The notes: a model not told the origin generated them from the sequence alone. 64,000 bases of DNA from Silvibacterium acidisoli (GCA_022870745.1 CP085323.1:4588001-4652000), one strand, 5' to 3'. Shown: positions 27,493-38,055, numbered from the stretch's first letter. Program-made: numbers and translations.

Positions 27493-28959
27493 TCATCCCA
27501 GTACCCAGGTGTCTTTACTGCCGCCGCCCTGCGACGAATTCACAACCAGAGAGCCTTTACGCAGCGCTACTCGCGTGAGCCCACCGGGCACAATCGTCAC
27601 CTTGTCGCCGTAGAGAATGTAAGGCCGCAGGTCGACGTGGCGCGGTTCGACCGAACCGTCCTCAAGCAGGCAGGGCGAGCGGGAAAAATCGAGCGTGGGC
27701 TGCGCGATGTAATTGCGCGGGTTCGCCTCGATACGCCTGCGGAACTCTTCCCTGTCTGCCTGCGAGCTCTGCGGGCCGATCAGCATGCCGTATCCACCGG
27801 ACTCGCCAACAGCTTTCACCACCAGCTTGTCCAGATTCTCGATCGTATGCTGACGCTGGGACTTGTCGGTCATCAGGTAGGTCTCGACGTTGTTGAGAAT
27901 CGGGTCCTCGTTCAGGTAGTAGCGGATGATCGCGGGCACATACGCATAGAGAGCCTTGTCATCGGCGACCCCGGTGCCGAACGCGTTGCCGAGCGTCACG
28001 TTTCCCGCGCGATAAGCATTGAAGAGGCCTGCCGCACCAAGGATGGAATCGGACCGGAAGGCCAGCGGATCGATAAAGTCGTCATCCACGCGCCGATAGA
28101 TCACGTCCACGCGCTTTAACCCCGCGGTGGTGCGCATGTAGACGATATTGTCGTGGGTTACAAGGTCGCGTCCCTCGACCAGCTCGATGCCCATCTGGCG
28201 CGCCAGGTAGGTGTGTTCGAAATACGCCGAGTTATATACACCGGGCGTGAGCAACACAATCGTCGGTTCCGGGCGGCCCTCCGGCGCGATCGAGCGCAGC
28301 GTGGAGAGCAGCGCCTGCGTGTAATGCTCGATCGGGCGCACGCCGTAATTGCGGAAAAGGATCGGCAGGGTGCGCTTCATGATGCGGCGATTCGTGAGCA
28401 TATAGCTCACGCCGCTGGGCACGCGGAGATTGTCCTCGAGCACTACATATTCGCCGTTGGACATGCGCAGCAGATCGGTTCCGGCGACGGCGACGTACAC
28501 ATTGCGCGGTACCTGCAGTCCGCGCATCTGGCGCCTGAAGTGATGGCAGCTGTAAACAATTTCACGCGGAATGACACCCTGCGAGAGAATCTTGCCCTCG
28601 TGGTAAACGTCATGCAGAAAGAGGTTCAGAGCCGTAATGCGCTGCGTCAGCCCGCGCTCGATGCGATCCCACTCCGCGCCGGTGACCAGCCGCGGAACAA
28701 GATCGTAAGGAAAAATGCGCTCCGTTCCCTCCTGCCGCCCGTAAACGGTGAAGGTAATGCCCTGCATCAGGAACGAATAGTCGGCGGATTGTTTACGGCG
28801 TTGCAGCTCCTCGCGCGGCATCTGCGAGAGCACGTTCAGCAGAGCTTCATAGTGCGGACGAATGACGCCGTCCGGAGTAAACATCTCGTCGAATGCGCCA
28901 TCGAGAGAGTAGTCCGGCAAAAGATGAGCGTGTGCGTCATTTCCTAAAAATGTATTCAT
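27493..28959 (-). CDS. Circularly permuted type 2 ATP-grasp protein
   Basis: A 488-residue predicted ATP-dependent carboxylate-amine ligase of the circularly permuted ATP-grasp family (formerly DUF404/DUF407). The signatures are present: [18 protein letters not shown] at the start, [74 protein letters not shown] and [16 protein letters not shown]. It begins the operon: alpha-E follows 7 bases later, then transglutaminase, the ferredoxin-like gene, ruvC and the secreted protein. Reaction and substrate are unknown for the family; peptide or amide synthesis is predicted. The ribosome site is weak. Confidence 0.93.
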   Translation of the reverse strand: MNTFLGNDAHAHLLPDYSLDGAFDEMFTPDGVIRPHYEALLNVLSQMPREELQRRKQSADYSFLMQGITFTVYGRQEGTERIFPYDLVPRLVTGAEWDRIERGLTQRITALNLFLHDVYHEGKILSQGVIPREIVYSCHHFRRQMRGLQVPRNVYVAVAGTDLLRMSNGEYVVLEDNLRVPSGVSYMLTNRRIMKRTLPILFRNYGVRPIEHYTQALLSTLRSIAPEGRPEPTIVLLTPGVYNSAYFEHTYLARQMGIELVEGRDLVTHDNIVYMRTTAGLKRVDVIYRRVDDDFIDPLAFRSDSILGAAGLFNAYRAGNVTLGNAFGTGVADDKALYAYVPAIIRYYLNEDPILNNVETYLMTDKSQRQHTIENLDKLVVKAVGESGGYGMLIGPQSSQADREEFRRRIEANPRNYIAQPTLDFSRSPCLLEDGSVEPRHVDLRPYILYGDKVTIVPGGLTRVALRKGSLVVNSSQGGGSKDTWVLG

Positions 28960-29484
28960 TATGGGGCTCAGGTCTTTTGGATGCAGCTACTTGGGGCGCT
29001 CTGCCCGCTTGCGGCGAAAAAGCGTACTTTTTTGTAACACGAGTGTCACATGCCAGCAACGGAATCGTCATCGGCCCTCGCCGCCTTGTCGGGTAACCGC
29101 TCGAAGTTTTTCGCAGGAGTTACGGAAGCCGCAGCCAGAAAGCGAAACGTGCTATTTCCACGCTGCAAAAAGGCCGAGAGAATGGGCGCATTATGTGTGG
29201 CACTTCCCGTTTCCAGATTCTGCATTCGACGCACCGCAATGATGCGGATGCCTGCCCTTCTGCTGCTCTCTTTGCTGATTGCAATTCCTGCATGGTGGCG
29301 CGATATTTCCAGACGCGGCAGCAGGAAGAAGATTCGTGCTGCCGGTCCGCGCGAACAGATGCGATCCGTTTCCCTCTCGACCTTCCCGGTCACCGCGACT
29401 GAAACGACAGATTTTAAAAGGGAAAGTTGCTGAGAATCCGATATAGGATATTGGAATTCCCGACAACTTATTCGCGAGCAATTG
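28960..29484. other. Intergenic region before the secreted HExxH protein
   Basis: A 525-base stretch. It holds the ATP-grasp operon's upstream region on the minus strand and an imperfect dyad GTAACAC-GA-GTGTCAC (29034-29049). A weak open frame with a signal peptide (29239-29433) is described separately. I see no RNA gene. Confidence 0.45.
29239..29433 (+). pseudogene. Possible decayed signal-peptide fragment (64 aa frame)
   Basis: An ATG at 29239 opens MMRMPALLLLSLLIAIPAWW, followed by a short basic tail that stops at 29433. The signal sequence strongly resembles that of the gene starting 250 bases downstream (CLLLLCVAIAIPAW). There is no visible ribosome site. It could be a broken tandem copy, a small real peptide or chance. 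Confidence 0.25.
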
Positions 29485-31437
29485 ATGAAGACAAAGCTGT
29501 GCCTCCTGCTCCTCTGCGTTGCTATTGCTATACCCGCCTGGTCCGTCGAAAACGCCGCCCCCATGGTTGAAGTGCAGAGCCCTCACTTCACCATCCTGAC
29601 AAATTCCAGTGAGAAGCAGGGCCGCCATGTGGCCGACCAGCTTGAGCGGATGCGGTCAGTCTTTCATACGCTCTTTCCGAACGCGACCGTCGATCCCAAC
29701 TCGCCGATCATCGTGCTTGCCCTGAAAGACAAGAAAAGCTTTGAGTCGCTGCTGCCCGGCGACCGCCAGGGCAAGGGCCAGCTCACCCTGGCCGGCTACT
29801 TCATGCAGTCGCCTGAAAAGAATTACATCCTGCTGCGGCTCGATGCCGAGGGTGAACACCCCTTCGACACCGTCTATCACGAATACACACATCTGCAGTT
29901 CCGCAAGGCGGCGGAATGGATGCCGCTCTGGATGAACGAGGGCGAAGCCGAGTTCTTCCAGAACACTACCCTCGAAAACAAGGAAGTTCTGCTCGGCCAG
30001 CCCAGCGTCAACGATATTCTTTACCTGCGCCAGCAGAAGCTCATTCCCCTGCAGACTCTGCTGACCGTCGATGCCAGTTCGCCTTACTATCACGAGGAGA
30101 ACAAGGGCTCGATCTTCTACTCGGAATCCTGGGCGCTGACCCACTACCTGATGGTGACCGACAAGATCGAGCACACGCAGCGCGTACTTGATTACCTTGC
30201 GCTGATGAGCCAGCACGTCGACTCCGTGACTGCGGCCCAGAAGGCATTCGGCGATCTGACGGTTCTGCAACACAAGCTCCAGGACTACGTTTCACACGGC
30301 GATTACAAGATGTTCCGCGTAATGGCCGACACGCGTGTGGACGAAAACACCTTCACTGCCAAACCTCTTACCGGGCCACAGACCAATGCCGTCCGTGCGG
30401 ACGTCCTCGCCTACGGCGACCGCGAGGAAGACGCGAAGACGCTGGCCACCTCGGTTCTGCACGATGATCCTTCCAACACGCAGGCCTTCGAGACGATGGG
30501 CTATCTCGCCTTCCGCGGCGGGAATCATCAGGAAGCCGGTGACTGGTATGAAAAAGCAGTGCAGGGCAACTCGCAAAGCTACATCGCTCATTACTACTTC
30601 GCGGTGATAAACATCGACAGTTACGATCCGAAGACCAGCGCGCAGGTAGAAGCCAGCCTGCGCGCGGCCATCAAGCTGAATCCGCAATTCGCTCCTTCAT
30701 ACGAGGAACTGGCCGTCTTCTACGTACAGAGGCGTCGCAATGAGCAGGAAGCGCACATGCTCTCTGTTCAGGCGGTTCAGCTCGATCCCGCTAACGTATC
30801 GTTCCGGATCAACGCAGCCAATGTCTTGGCAAGCCAGGGAAACTACGACGCTGCCGTGCAGGTGCTGGAAGCCGCGGAGAAGATCGCAACCACTCCGAAC
30901 TCGGTGGCCTCGCTCCGGGAACAGGCCGCGCAGATGCAGGAATTCGCCAAACGCAAGCAGGAAAACGAACAGCTGCAGGCCTCTGCCAAATCCGAAAACG
31001 CTCCGGTGGAAACGACGCTGGCCGGTGCGAACGGAGTGGTTCGTACCCAGCAGGCTGACGTCACCGTGGACGGAAGCCAGGTACAGCAGGACACGAAGAC
31101 GCACAAGCTGCTCATTGGCAAGGTTGCGGTGAACAACCTTACAAAGCATCCCGACGAAACGCCGTCCGGGCCGACGCAAATCGCCAGCGGAATAATCCAC
31201 GGCGTGCAGTGCTCCAGTCCGGCGACGCTCGACCTGAACCTCCAGGGCACGAAGGCGACGCTGGCACTTTATAGTGGCAACTACTTCCGCATCGAGTATT
31301 CGGCGTTGAACTTCACGCCGGAAGGCGAGATTCATCCCTGCAAGGATCTCGAGGGCATGAAGGCGAAGATTGCCTACGCCGCCAGCTCTGACAAAACCGT
31401 CGCCGGGCAGGTGGTCTCGATTGAGCTAAGTAAATAA
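29485..31437 (+). CDS. Secreted HExxH peptidase-like protein with TPR repeats
   Basis: About 650 residues. A signal peptide (MKTKLCLLLLCVAIAIPAWS) is followed by a gluzincin-type domain: VYHEYTHLQF gives zinc ligands His132 and His136 and catalytic Glu133, and LWMNEGEAEFF supplies Glu152. From about 300 to 500 are tetratricopeptide units (AFETMGYLAFRGGNHQEAGDWYEKAV, NPQFAPSYEELAVFYVQRRRN, NAANVLASQGNYDAAVQVLEAAEKI). The C-terminal 150 residues are beta-rich and unidentified. It probably acts in the periplasm or at the surface. The ATG at 29485 is preferred to the TTG one codon earlier; the ribosome site is weak. Confidence 0.85.
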   Translation: MKTKLCLLLLCVAIAIPAWSVENAAPMVEVQSPHFTILTNSSEKQGRHVADQLERMRSVFHTLFPNATVDPNSPIIVLALKDKKSFESLLPGDRQGKGQLTLAGYFMQSPEKNYILLRLDAEGEHPFDTVYHEYTHLQFRKAAEWMPLWMNEGEAEFFQNTTLENKEVLLGQPSVNDILYLRQQKLIPLQTLLTVDASSPYYHEENKGSIFYSESWALTHYLMVTDKIEHTQRVLDYLALMSQHVDSVTAAQKAFGDLTVLQHKLQDYVSHGDYKMFRVMADTRVDENTFTAKPLTGPQTNAVRADVLAYGDREEDAKTLATSVLHDDPSNTQAFETMGYLAFRGGNHQEAGDWYEKAVQGNSQSYIAHYYFAVINIDSYDPKTSAQVEASLRAAIKLNPQFAPSYEELAVFYVQRRRNEQEAHMLSVQAVQLDPANVSFRINAANVLASQGNYDAAVQVLEAAEKIATTPNSVASLREQAAQMQEFAKRKQENEQLQASAKSENAPVETTLAGANGVVRTQQADVTVDGSQVQQDTKTHKLLIGKVAVNNLTKHPDETPSGPTQIASGIIHGVQCSSPATLDLNLQGTKATLALYSGNYFRIEYSALNFTPEGEIHPCKDLEGMKAKIAYAASSDKTVAGQVVSIELSK

Positions 31438-31446
31438 TCCGGGTGC

Positions 31447-31472
31447 CCCACATCTCGATTTCGAGATGTGGG
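31447..31472. repeat. 26-nt palindromic repeat, copy A (hairpin)
   Basis: A perfect 12-bp inverted repeat CCCACATCTCGA / TCGAGATGTGGG with a 2-nt loop, immediately after the HExxH gene. It shares a 26-nt length and the CCCA...TCTC...GAGA...TGGG layout with 31506-31531 and 51205-51230. It probably also terminates the gene upstream. Confidence 0.7.
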
Positions 31473-31505
31473 AGTTGCCACGCAGGGATCTTAAGGCAAA
31501 ACGAT

Positions 31506-31531
31506 CCCATGCCTCAAATTCGAGACATGGG
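31506..31531. repeat. 26-nt palindromic repeat, copy B
   Basis: CCCATG...CATGGG arms with CCTC/GAGA inside. It lies 33 bases from copy A, and the pair is enclosed by an outer inverted repeat GGGTGCCCCA (31441-31450) / TGGGGCACCC (31528-31537). Confidence 0.65.
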
Positions 31532-31596
31532 GCACCCGCACCCAATCGGTAGGCCATCAAATTTTCCTGGCAACATTTTTAGGCCCGGAGGTTGAA

Positions 31597-32211
31597 ATGC
31601 ACGCACCCCGCCCCGCGATCTTTGCACTGCTCTTAGCCAGTCTTTATCAGGTGCACGCACAAATCCCGCGGCCACGCATGCCTATTCCTGTATCCATCTA
31701 TCAGGATAAGGAGAGCGGCGTGCGCTTCCAATACCCCGTAGTCTGGAAACAGGCTTCTCGAAGCGACAATTACCTGTCGCCATCAGTCCTGAAGCTGGGT
31801 GAAGATCCGAAGGTCAGCGTTGCATTTTCTCCCGAGGGCAATCTTTATGAGAAGACGAACCTATCCAGCCTGACCTTTACATTCCTGGCTCCGGCCGTTG
31901 CTTCGAAGTCAGCCTGCCAGGCTCGCGTGCTTACCAATCCTTCCATGCGCAGTACTGAAGAGCAGACGATTCACGAAGTCACATACCTTCACGGGACCGG
32001 CGGCGACGCGGGGATGTGCCACCAGCAGCAGGCCGAGGTTTACGCAACGTATCGAGCAGGGCGCTGCTACATCTTCGAGAAAGATTTCAACACAACCTGC
32101 CCCTTTCCGGACCAGGGGCGGCGCGAATTGACGCAGACGGAACGCACGGCTCTGCAACGGCATCTCGATGCGATCATGGAAACGGTTTCATTTTCTACGG
32201 AAGAAAAATAG
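31597..32211 (+). CDS. Small secreted protein, unknown function
   Basis: A 204-residue protein with signal peptide MHAPRPAIFALLLASLYQVHAQ. The mature part begins with proline-rich residues and carries GVRFQYPVVWKQASRS, as in several secreted PsbP-like or lipoprotein-like families, and four Cys (SACQARV, GMCHQQ, GRCYIF, TTCPFP) that may pair. No enzymatic motif. It lies downstream of the HExxH gene, with palindromic repeats between. Confidence 0.72.
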   Translation: MHAPRPAIFALLLASLYQVHAQIPRPRMPIPVSIYQDKESGVRFQYPVVWKQASRSDNYLSPSVLKLGEDPKVSVAFSPEGNLYEKTNLSSLTFTFLAPAVASKSACQARVLTNPSMRSTEEQTIHEVTYLHGTGGDAGMCHQQQAEVYATYRAGRCYIFEKDFNTTCPFPDQGRRELTQTERTALQRHLDAIMETVSFSTEEK

Positions 32212-32709
32212 GAGGGGCGGCAGAAAAATTGTGCGGAAACATCTACGCGGCAGTGCCGCGCGGGGAGACGGTAGAGCGGGGCTACTAGAGCCCTGCGGTC
32301 TGGGGTTCGCTGGCACTGGCCTGGGCGGCGCGTTGAGCGGCGACCGACTGGGCGTGGATACGGAAGAGCGTGAAGGCGGCCCGGCAAATGCCGTACGCCA
32401 GGAGAACTCCGAGCGCGAGCGATGCCAGACTGGCACATACCAACATGAGGGAATTGATGGCGTCCTGCATTGAACTTCTTTCCAGCTTCCAGTATTTTTT
32501 GGCCTACAGACGGTGTGATGCAGCCGTCGCGAGGCCCTTTGCCTCATTGCTACTATGCCATGATGGATGCGCACGGGCTACAGTAACGGTGTGCGTTGAC
32601 CCATCTTTCTATTGACCAATAAGATACCAGTATAAGCACCCTGAATCGGAGCCCTCACGCATACGCGGCGTGCAACCCGGTTTGCCACCCTTAATTCATA
32701 GAAAATTCA
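32212..32709. other. Region between the secreted protein and uvrA
   Basis: 498 bases holding one small membrane-protein gene (minus strand, 32285-32470). The remaining 240 bases before uvrA show no other feature I can support. Confidence 0.45.
32285..32470 (-). CDS. Small single-span membrane protein (61 aa)
   Basis: MQDAINSLMLVCASLASLALGVLLAYGICRAAF shows one hydrophobic span (about 8-33) with a short polar tail. GGAAAG is seven bases before the ATG at 32470. Similar tiny proteins often sit alone next to repair genes. Function unknown. Confidence 0.6.
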   Translation of the reverse strand: MQDAINSLMLVCASLASLALGVLLAYGICRAAFTLFRIHAQSVAAQRAAQASASEPQTAGL

Positions 32710-35565
32710 ATGTCGATCACTCATATCTCGGTCAAAGGTGCGCGCCAGCACAATCTGCGGGACATCAGCGTCCAGATTCCACGCAACACGCTGACCGTCG
32801 TTACCGGACTTTCCGGCTCCGGCAAATCCTCGCTTGCTTTCGACACCATCTATGCCGAGGGCCAGCGTCGTTACGTGGAGACTCTATCGGCATATGCGCG
32901 GCAATTCTTAGATCAAATTGAGCGGCCCGACGTCGATTCCATCGAGGGCCTGAGCCCGGCCATCTCCATCGAGCAGAAGACCACCAGCCGCAGCCCGCGT
33001 TCGACCGTCGGCACCATCACCGAAATCTACGACTACCTGCGCCTGCTCTACGCCTCGATCGGCGTGCCCCACTGTCCCAATTGCGGACGCCAGATCAGCC
33101 GCCAGACCTCCGAACAGATCGTTGAGCGTATCCTTGCGCTGCCGCAGGGCGAGCGCGTCATCATCTACGCACCGGTGGTGCGCGGCCGCAAGGGCGAATT
33201 CAAGGACCTGCTCGACAAGCTCGACCAGCAGGGCTTCCGCGCCCGCGTCGACGGCGAGGTCCGCGACCTTTCCGAACCGATTGAGCTGGAAAAGCGCAAG
33301 AATCACACCATCGAAGCCATTGTTTACCGGGCGGTTTTGAAGCCGGGCATTGAGAAGGCCCTTGAAGCCTCGGTGACCAAGGCGCTGCAGATGGCCAACG
33401 GGCTGGTGCTCGTCGGCACACCGAATGACGAACAGCTTTACTCGTCGTCGATGTCCTGCCCTGATTGCGGACTTGATGTGCCCAAGCTTGAACCTCGTAG
33501 TTTCTCCTTCAACAGCGCCTACGGAGCCTGCCCCGAGTGCCACGGCCTGGGCAGCATCTACGACTTCGACCCGGCCAAGATCATCAACGACTGGTCAAAG
33601 CCATTGCTCGACGGCGGTCTTGGTCCCGGCTCGGCCTCGCAGTACCTGCTTAAGCTCATCAAGCTCGCGGCCGACCGCTACAAGATCGACCTGAAGAAGC
33701 CCTTCGAGCAACTTACGGAGAAGCAGCAGGAGCTGCTGCTCTACGGCCCTCCGAAAGCGGAGACGCCGCGGACGGGTTTCCACGGCATCCTGGCCTACCT
33801 TCGTGATGCGCTCGAGGAATCGAAGTCCGACGCCTACCGCGAGTGGATGATGAACTACATGTCCGCCTCGGTCTGCCCGGCCTGCAAGGGCAGGCGCCTG
33901 CGTCCTGAGTCTCTGGCGGTCAAGATTGGCGGCCTCTCCATTGCCGACTTCACTGCCCTGCCGCTGGGAAAATCGCTGGTAGCTGCGCAGAAGATCACTT
34001 TTACTACCCGCGAGGGCCTGATTGCCGAACGTCTGCGCCGGGAAATCGTCGAGCGGCTGGAGTTTCTGTTGGCCGTCGGCCTCGGCTATCTTGCGCTTGA
34101 CCGCAATGCGGCGACGCTTTCCGGCGGCGAAGGCCAGCGCATCCGCCTGGCGACGCAGATCGGTTCGCGGTTGCGCGGAGTGCTCTATGTGCTCGACGAG
34201 CCCTCGATCGGGCTGCATCAGCGCGACAATATGCGGCTTATCACCGCGCTCGAATCTCTCCGCGACCTCGGCAACACCGTGCTGGTGGTTGAGCATGACG
34301 AAGATACGATCCGCCACGCCGATTATGTCCTCGATCTTGGCCCCGGCGCCGGCAAGCTCGGCGGCCATGTCGTTGCCGAAGGCACGCCGCAGCAGATCAT
34401 GGCCTCGCCCGAGTCGCTCACCGGCCGTTACCTCGCGGGAGGCACCGAAATCCTGCATCGAGCAGAGCCCCGACCGATCAACGGCAAGTGGATCACCGTG
34501 GAAGGCGCGAAGAGTCATAACCTGCGCAATGTCACGGCCAAATTCCCTCTCGGCGTAATGACGGTTGTGACCGGCGTTTCCGGTTCCGGCAAGAGCACCC
34601 TGGTCAATGACATCCTCTACCGCGCTCTCGCCCGCGAACTTTACGGATCGCGCGAGCAGCCAGGCGAGCACAAGCGCATCGCCGGCTTCGACCAGATCGA
34701 CAAGGCCATCCGTATCGACCAGTCCCCTATCGGGCGCACGCCGCGCTCGAATCCGGCGACCTACACCGGTGTTTTTACCGCGATCCGCGATCTGTTTGCC
34801 ATGCTGCCGGAGTCGCGCGAGCGCGGCTATAAGCCCGGCCGCTTCAGCTTCAACGTCGCCGGCGGCCGCTGCGAAGCCTGCCAGGGTGACGGACAGCGCC
34901 GCATCGAGATGAATTTCCTGCCTGATGTCTACGTGCAGTGCGAGGTCTGCAACGGCCGCCGCTACAACCAGGAGACGCTGGCGGTAAAGTTCAATGGCTA
35001 CTCCATCGCAGACATTTTGGATCTTGCTATCGAAGACGCTCTGCCCGTATTGGCCGATATTCCGCTCGTACGGCAGCGCCTCGAAACGCTGGTCGATGTT
35101 GGCCTCGGATACATCCATCTCGGCCAGGCGGCAACGACGCTCTCCGGCGGCGAAGCGCAGCGTATGAAGCTGGCCCGTGAACTGTCGAAGCGGCAGACCG
35201 GCAAAACACTTTATCTGCTCGACGAGCCGACCACCGGCCTGCACTTCGACGACGTGCGCAAGCTGCTCGAAGTTCTGCACCGGCTGACCGATCTCGGCAA
35301 CACCATCATCATCATCGAGCACAACCTCGATGTGGTGCGGAATGCCGACTGGATCATCGATCTTGGCCCGGAAGGCGGCGAGGATGGCGGACAGGTAATC
35401 GCCGAAGGCACGCCTGCGCAGGTAGCGCAGGTAAAAGGTTCGCATACCGCCGAGTTCCTGCGACGGTATGATGAAACTGGGCACCAGGTGTCTCCGTCCC
35501 CCAGCGAACCGCCGAAGTCGCCCGCAGCGAAAAAACGCCGCAGCAAAAAAGACTGGGTGCAATGA
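32710..35565 (+). CDS. uvrA: UvrABC system protein A (excinuclease ATPase)
   Basis: DNA damage sensor of nucleotide excision repair, 951 residues, acting in the cytoplasm as a dimer with UvrB. Two ABC ATPase modules are complete: Walker [20 protein letters not shown] and [15 protein letters not shown], signatures [12 protein letters not shown] and [12 protein letters not shown], and LDEPSIGLH and LDEPTTGLH. Zinc modules are CPNCGRQ, CPDCGLD with CPECHG, CPACKG, and CEACQG with CEVCNG. The last four bases overlap the next gene. No uvrB in the window; uvrC is at 44934. Confidence 0.98.
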   Translation: MSITHISVKGARQHNLRDISVQIPRNTLTVVTGLSGSGKSSLAFDTIYAEGQRRYVETLSAYARQFLDQIERPDVDSIEGLSPAISIEQKTTSRSPRSTVGTITEIYDYLRLLYASIGVPHCPNCGRQISRQTSEQIVERILALPQGERVIIYAPVVRGRKGEFKDLLDKLDQQGFRARVDGEVRDLSEPIELEKRKNHTIEAIVYRAVLKPGIEKALEASVTKALQMANGLVLVGTPNDEQLYSSSMSCPDCGLDVPKLEPRSFSFNSAYGACPECHGLGSIYDFDPAKIINDWSKPLLDGGLGPGSASQYLLKLIKLAADRYKIDLKKPFEQLTEKQQELLLYGPPKAETPRTGFHGILAYLRDALEESKSDAYREWMMNYMSASVCPACKGRRLRPESLAVKIGGLSIADFTALPLGKSLVAAQKITFTTREGLIAERLRREIVERLEFLLAVGLGYLALDRNAATLSGGEGQRIRLATQIGSRLRGVLYVLDEPSIGLHQRDNMRLITALESLRDLGNTVLVVEHDEDTIRHADYVLDLGPGAGKLGGHVVAEGTPQQIMASPESLTGRYLAGGTEILHRAEPRPINGKWITVEGAKSHNLRNVTAKFPLGVMTVVTGVSGSGKSTLVNDILYRALARELYGSREQPGEHKRIAGFDQIDKAIRIDQSPIGRTPRSNPATYTGVFTAIRDLFAMLPESRERGYKPGRFSFNVAGGRCEACQGDGQRRIEMNFLPDVYVQCEVCNGRRYNQETLAVKFNGYSIADILDLAIEDALPVLADIPLVRQRLETLVDVGLGYIHLGQAATTLSGGEAQRMKLARELSKRQTGKTLYLLDEPTTGLHFDDVRKLLEVLHRLTDLGNTIIIIEHNLDVVRNADWIIDLGPEGGEDGGQVIAEGTPAQVAQVKGSHTAEFLRRYDETGHQVSPSPSEPPKSPAAKKRRSKKDWVQ

Positions 35566-36494
35566 GCTTCGAACCAATGCAGGAGCCAATTCCGGGACCG
35601 ATCGAGGGCTCGGCCTTTCCGCCGCAACCTGCGCATAACAACGACGCAGACGCGGCTTTCTTTGCCTACGAGCCGCAGGAGCTGCATCTGCCAAGGCTCA
35701 TTCCAAACATCGGCCATGCCGCTCTCTTTCTCGTACTGGCTATCGTGCTCATTGCCGTCGGCCAGGTGCTCGGCATTTACCTGATCGCAACCTTTCATCT
35801 CTACGGGCACCACGGCTTCAAGTCGCTCTTCCGCATGTCGGTGAGTGACGCCCGGCTGGCGATCCCCGTACAGGCGTTGTCGTACCTGATGGTCGCACTC
35901 GCGTGCATCCCTATTTTCACCGTTATTTGGGACCGTCCGTTCGCCGAAGGCGTTCAGTGGAATCTTGCCGCGGCGTTCCGGCACTGGAAGCGTTTTGCCG
36001 TCATCGGCGTAGCCTGCGGCTTCGGCATTACCCTGCTGGGCAACTTTCTGCCCATGCCCAAAGATCCGCCCATCATGCAGGACATGATGAAGTCGCCGGT
36101 AGGTGCATGGTTGATGCTGCTCTTCGGCGTGACAGCTGCACCCATCATGGAAGAACTGGCCTTCCGTGGCTTTCTGCTGCCGAGCCTGATCAATATCTTC
36201 AACTGGCTGGCGCGCAAAGGCAGCATTACGGAGGAGGCCGCACGCTATGCGGGGATTCCGTTCTCGGTCGCGCTCACCAGCCTCGGTTTCGCCTTCATGC
36301 ATTCCCCGCAGGTTTCGCACGCCTGGGGGCCGCTGCTGCTGATCGGCATGGTCAGCGTGGTTCTTTGCGTTGTGCGGCTGGTCACGCGATCGGTTGCAGC
36401 CGGAGCCATGGTGCACGCGGCCTACAATCTCACGCTCTTTGCCGGAGTGCTGGCGGAGACCGGCGGCTTCCGCCATCTGGACAAGCTGAACTAA
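35562..36494 (+). CDS. CPBP-family intramembrane metalloprotease
   Basis: A 310-residue multi-span membrane protein of the CPBP (CAAX protease, bacteriocin-processing) family. After a polar N-terminus there are six or more hydrophobic segments. The signature EExxxR is [15 protein letters not shown] (about residue 190), followed by FAFMHSPQ and a later H-x-x-x-N (MVHAAYN). It overlaps the uvrA stop by four bases (ATGA), so the two are co-translated. Substrate unknown; sigma or bacteriocin-like peptides are possible. Confidence 0.9.
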   Translation: MSFEPMQEPIPGPIEGSAFPPQPAHNNDADAAFFAYEPQELHLPRLIPNIGHAALFLVLAIVLIAVGQVLGIYLIATFHLYGHHGFKSLFRMSVSDARLAIPVQALSYLMVALACIPIFTVIWDRPFAEGVQWNLAAAFRHWKRFAVIGVACGFGITLLGNFLPMPKDPPIMQDMMKSPVGAWLMLLFGVTAAPIMEELAFRGFLLPSLINIFNWLARKGSITEEAARYAGIPFSVALTSLGFAFMHSPQVSHAWGPLLLIGMVSVVLCVVRLVTRSVAAGAMVHAAYNLTLFAGVLAETGGFRHLDKLN

Positions 36495-36524
36495 GTAGTA
36501 ATCGTTTGTCAGTAGTAATCACTT

Positions 36525-36552
36525 GTCAACCCGAACGCAGTGAGGGGCCTGC
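36525..36552. repeat. Dispersed 28-nt intergenic repeat, copy 2
   Basis: Matches 6799-6826 at 24 of 28 positions (core CCCGAACGCAGTGA). Just upstream is a tandem direct repeat GTAGTAATC-N2-TTGTCA (36496-36511 and 36513-36528). Confidence 0.7.
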
Positions 36553-36624
36553 TTTCACGGAGTAAGCAGAGCGGCAAGACTCCGCATGGTGATAGCTACC
36601 GCGCTTCCTCTGAACTTGGTTTTG

Positions 36625-36656
36625 TATGAGGGCACTACTGAAGTCGTGCCCTCATA
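36625..36656. terminator. Bidirectional hairpin
   Basis: TATGAGGGCAC (36625-36635) and GTGCCCTCATA (36646-36656), loop of 10. It lies between the CPBP gene and the phosphodiesterase that ends at 36715. Confidence 0.7.
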
Positions 36657-36714
36657 GAAAGCAGTGTCTTCCTTTGAAAGAAGCCGCCTAGCCAATAGGA
36701 AACAGCAGGTTCTT

Positions 36715-38055
36715 CTAGTGAGCCAGAATCTCGTCCAGCGGCTGCTCCTTCGCATCCGGCAGACTCACGCCGAGGATCTTTGCTATCGTCGGAGCCACGC
36801 GCAGGTTCGTGATCTCGCCCAGCTTCACTCCTGGCTTAATGCCCGCGCCCGAGGCTACAAAGAGCGTCTGTATATCGGGCATAGTGTTGATGAAGCCGTG
36901 CTGCCCGCGCGGTTCGTGCGTTTCTACCAACTCCGCCCCGACCTTGCCTTCGAAGGCGTAGCCGGGCTTCGCCGTCAGATAGAGCTGAGGGGCCTGGTCG
37001 GTATCGGCGTCAGAGGGAATCCCAATCGTGCGTGCTTCTTCATTCGTATAGACACGGTCGACACCCTCCTGCGACTCGAAGTACGCCTTGAGCTTCGGCT
37101 CGAGTTCCGCGCGTTTGACCTTGTCGCGAATGTATAACTCCGCAGCTCCGCCTTCCGCATTCACCCACACATTTCCCGTGTAGCCGCTGTCTGACTTATG
37201 CAGGTAGCCCTGCTGGGCGAGCGCGGTATTGGGATAGATAGTGTGCGTGGTCGTCGTGAAGCCGTGGTCGGCAACGATGAAAAAGGTGATGCGATCGAGA
37301 ATGCCTGCTGTCCGCGCTGCTTCCACCAGACGCGAAAGGCACGAATCGGCATAGGCATACGCTTCATACGCCGCAGGTGTCAGAGGGGCGTACTGGTGCT
37401 GGATCGAGTCTGTCTGCAGAAGATGGAAGAGCAGCAGGTTAGGCGTGTGCTTCGTCAGGATGTCAATGGCGGCATCGGTCCAGATCTCGTCGTGCCACGC
37501 CGGAGTAGCCTGCTCTCCGAAGCGCTCTACCTGCTCGCGCGTAACCGTGCCGTTCGCGATGAGTTCCTGTGGGATCGCATCTTTCACATCGGGTTTCTCA
37601 CCGAAGACCCACTTCACATTCTTCGCGCCGTAGACGGCAACCCAGTCCACCTGGCCGGTAGTCATTCCCTTCCCGGCCGCTGCGTCATAGAGAGTGCGCG
37701 CGTGCACAAGCTTGTCCTTGTCGGTCCAGGGCTTGATTTGCGGAGCCGATCCATCAGCCGGAAAATCGATCAGGCCATTCGCCATCACGAAGTGATGGCT
37801 GGCGTCGACGCCTGTGATCAGCGTGGTGTGATTTGGCCATGTCACGCTGGGGTTGATGGGTCTCATGCCATCGGCCACCGCGCCTTTCGCTATCAATGCC
37901 CGGAGGGTGGGCATGGGCAGTTGCGGGTCTTTCAATGCACGTGCAGGGAAGCCATCCATCGTGACCACCACAACGATGGGAGCATCTTTCGATTGTGCCT
38001 GGGATGTAAGGAAGGTAAAGCCGAGCAGGAGAGACGGGAGCAGGTGTTTGATCAA
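36715..38055 (-). CDS. Alkaline phosphatase-superfamily phosphodiesterase (nucleotide pyrophosphatase type), secreted
   Basis: About 446 residues with a signal peptide (HLLPSLLLGFTFLTSQAQ). It belongs to the type I phosphodiesterase/nucleotide pyrophosphatase family: MDGFPARAL (metal site), catalytic Thr in NPSVTWPNHTTLITG, LLQTDSIQHQYAP, VADHGFTTT and EPRGQHGF. These ligands form the two-zinc centre of NPP enzymes. Likely periplasmic; it hydrolyses phosphodiester bonds of nucleotides or lipids. The substrate is not determinable. Confidence 0.9.
   Translation of the reverse strand: MIKHLLPSLLLGFTFLTSQAQSKDAPIVVVVTMDGFPARALKDPQLPMPTLRALIAKGAVADGMRPINPSVTWPNHTTLITGVDASHHFVMANGLIDFPADGSAPQIKPWTDKDKLVHARTLYDAAAGKGMTTGQVDWVAVYGAKNVKWVFGEKPDVKDAIPQELIANGTVTREQVERFGEQATPAWHDEIWTDAAIDILTKHTPNLLLFHLLQTDSIQHQYAPLTPAAYEAYAYADSCLSRLVEAARTAGILDRITFFIVADHGFTTTTHTIYPNTALAQQGYLHKSDSGYTGNVWVNAEGGAAELYIRDKVKRAELEPKLKAYFESQEGVDRVYTNEEARTIGIPSDADTDQAPQLYLTAKPGYAFEGKVGAELVETHEPRGQHGFINTMPDIQTLFVASGAGIKPGVKLGEITNLRVAPTIAKILGVSLPDAKEQPLDEILAH

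Noticed and set aside
33595..35694. 699-codon open frame opposite uvrA
   Set aside because: Antisense of a fully conserved gene; composition is typical of reverse-strand shadow in GC-rich DNA.
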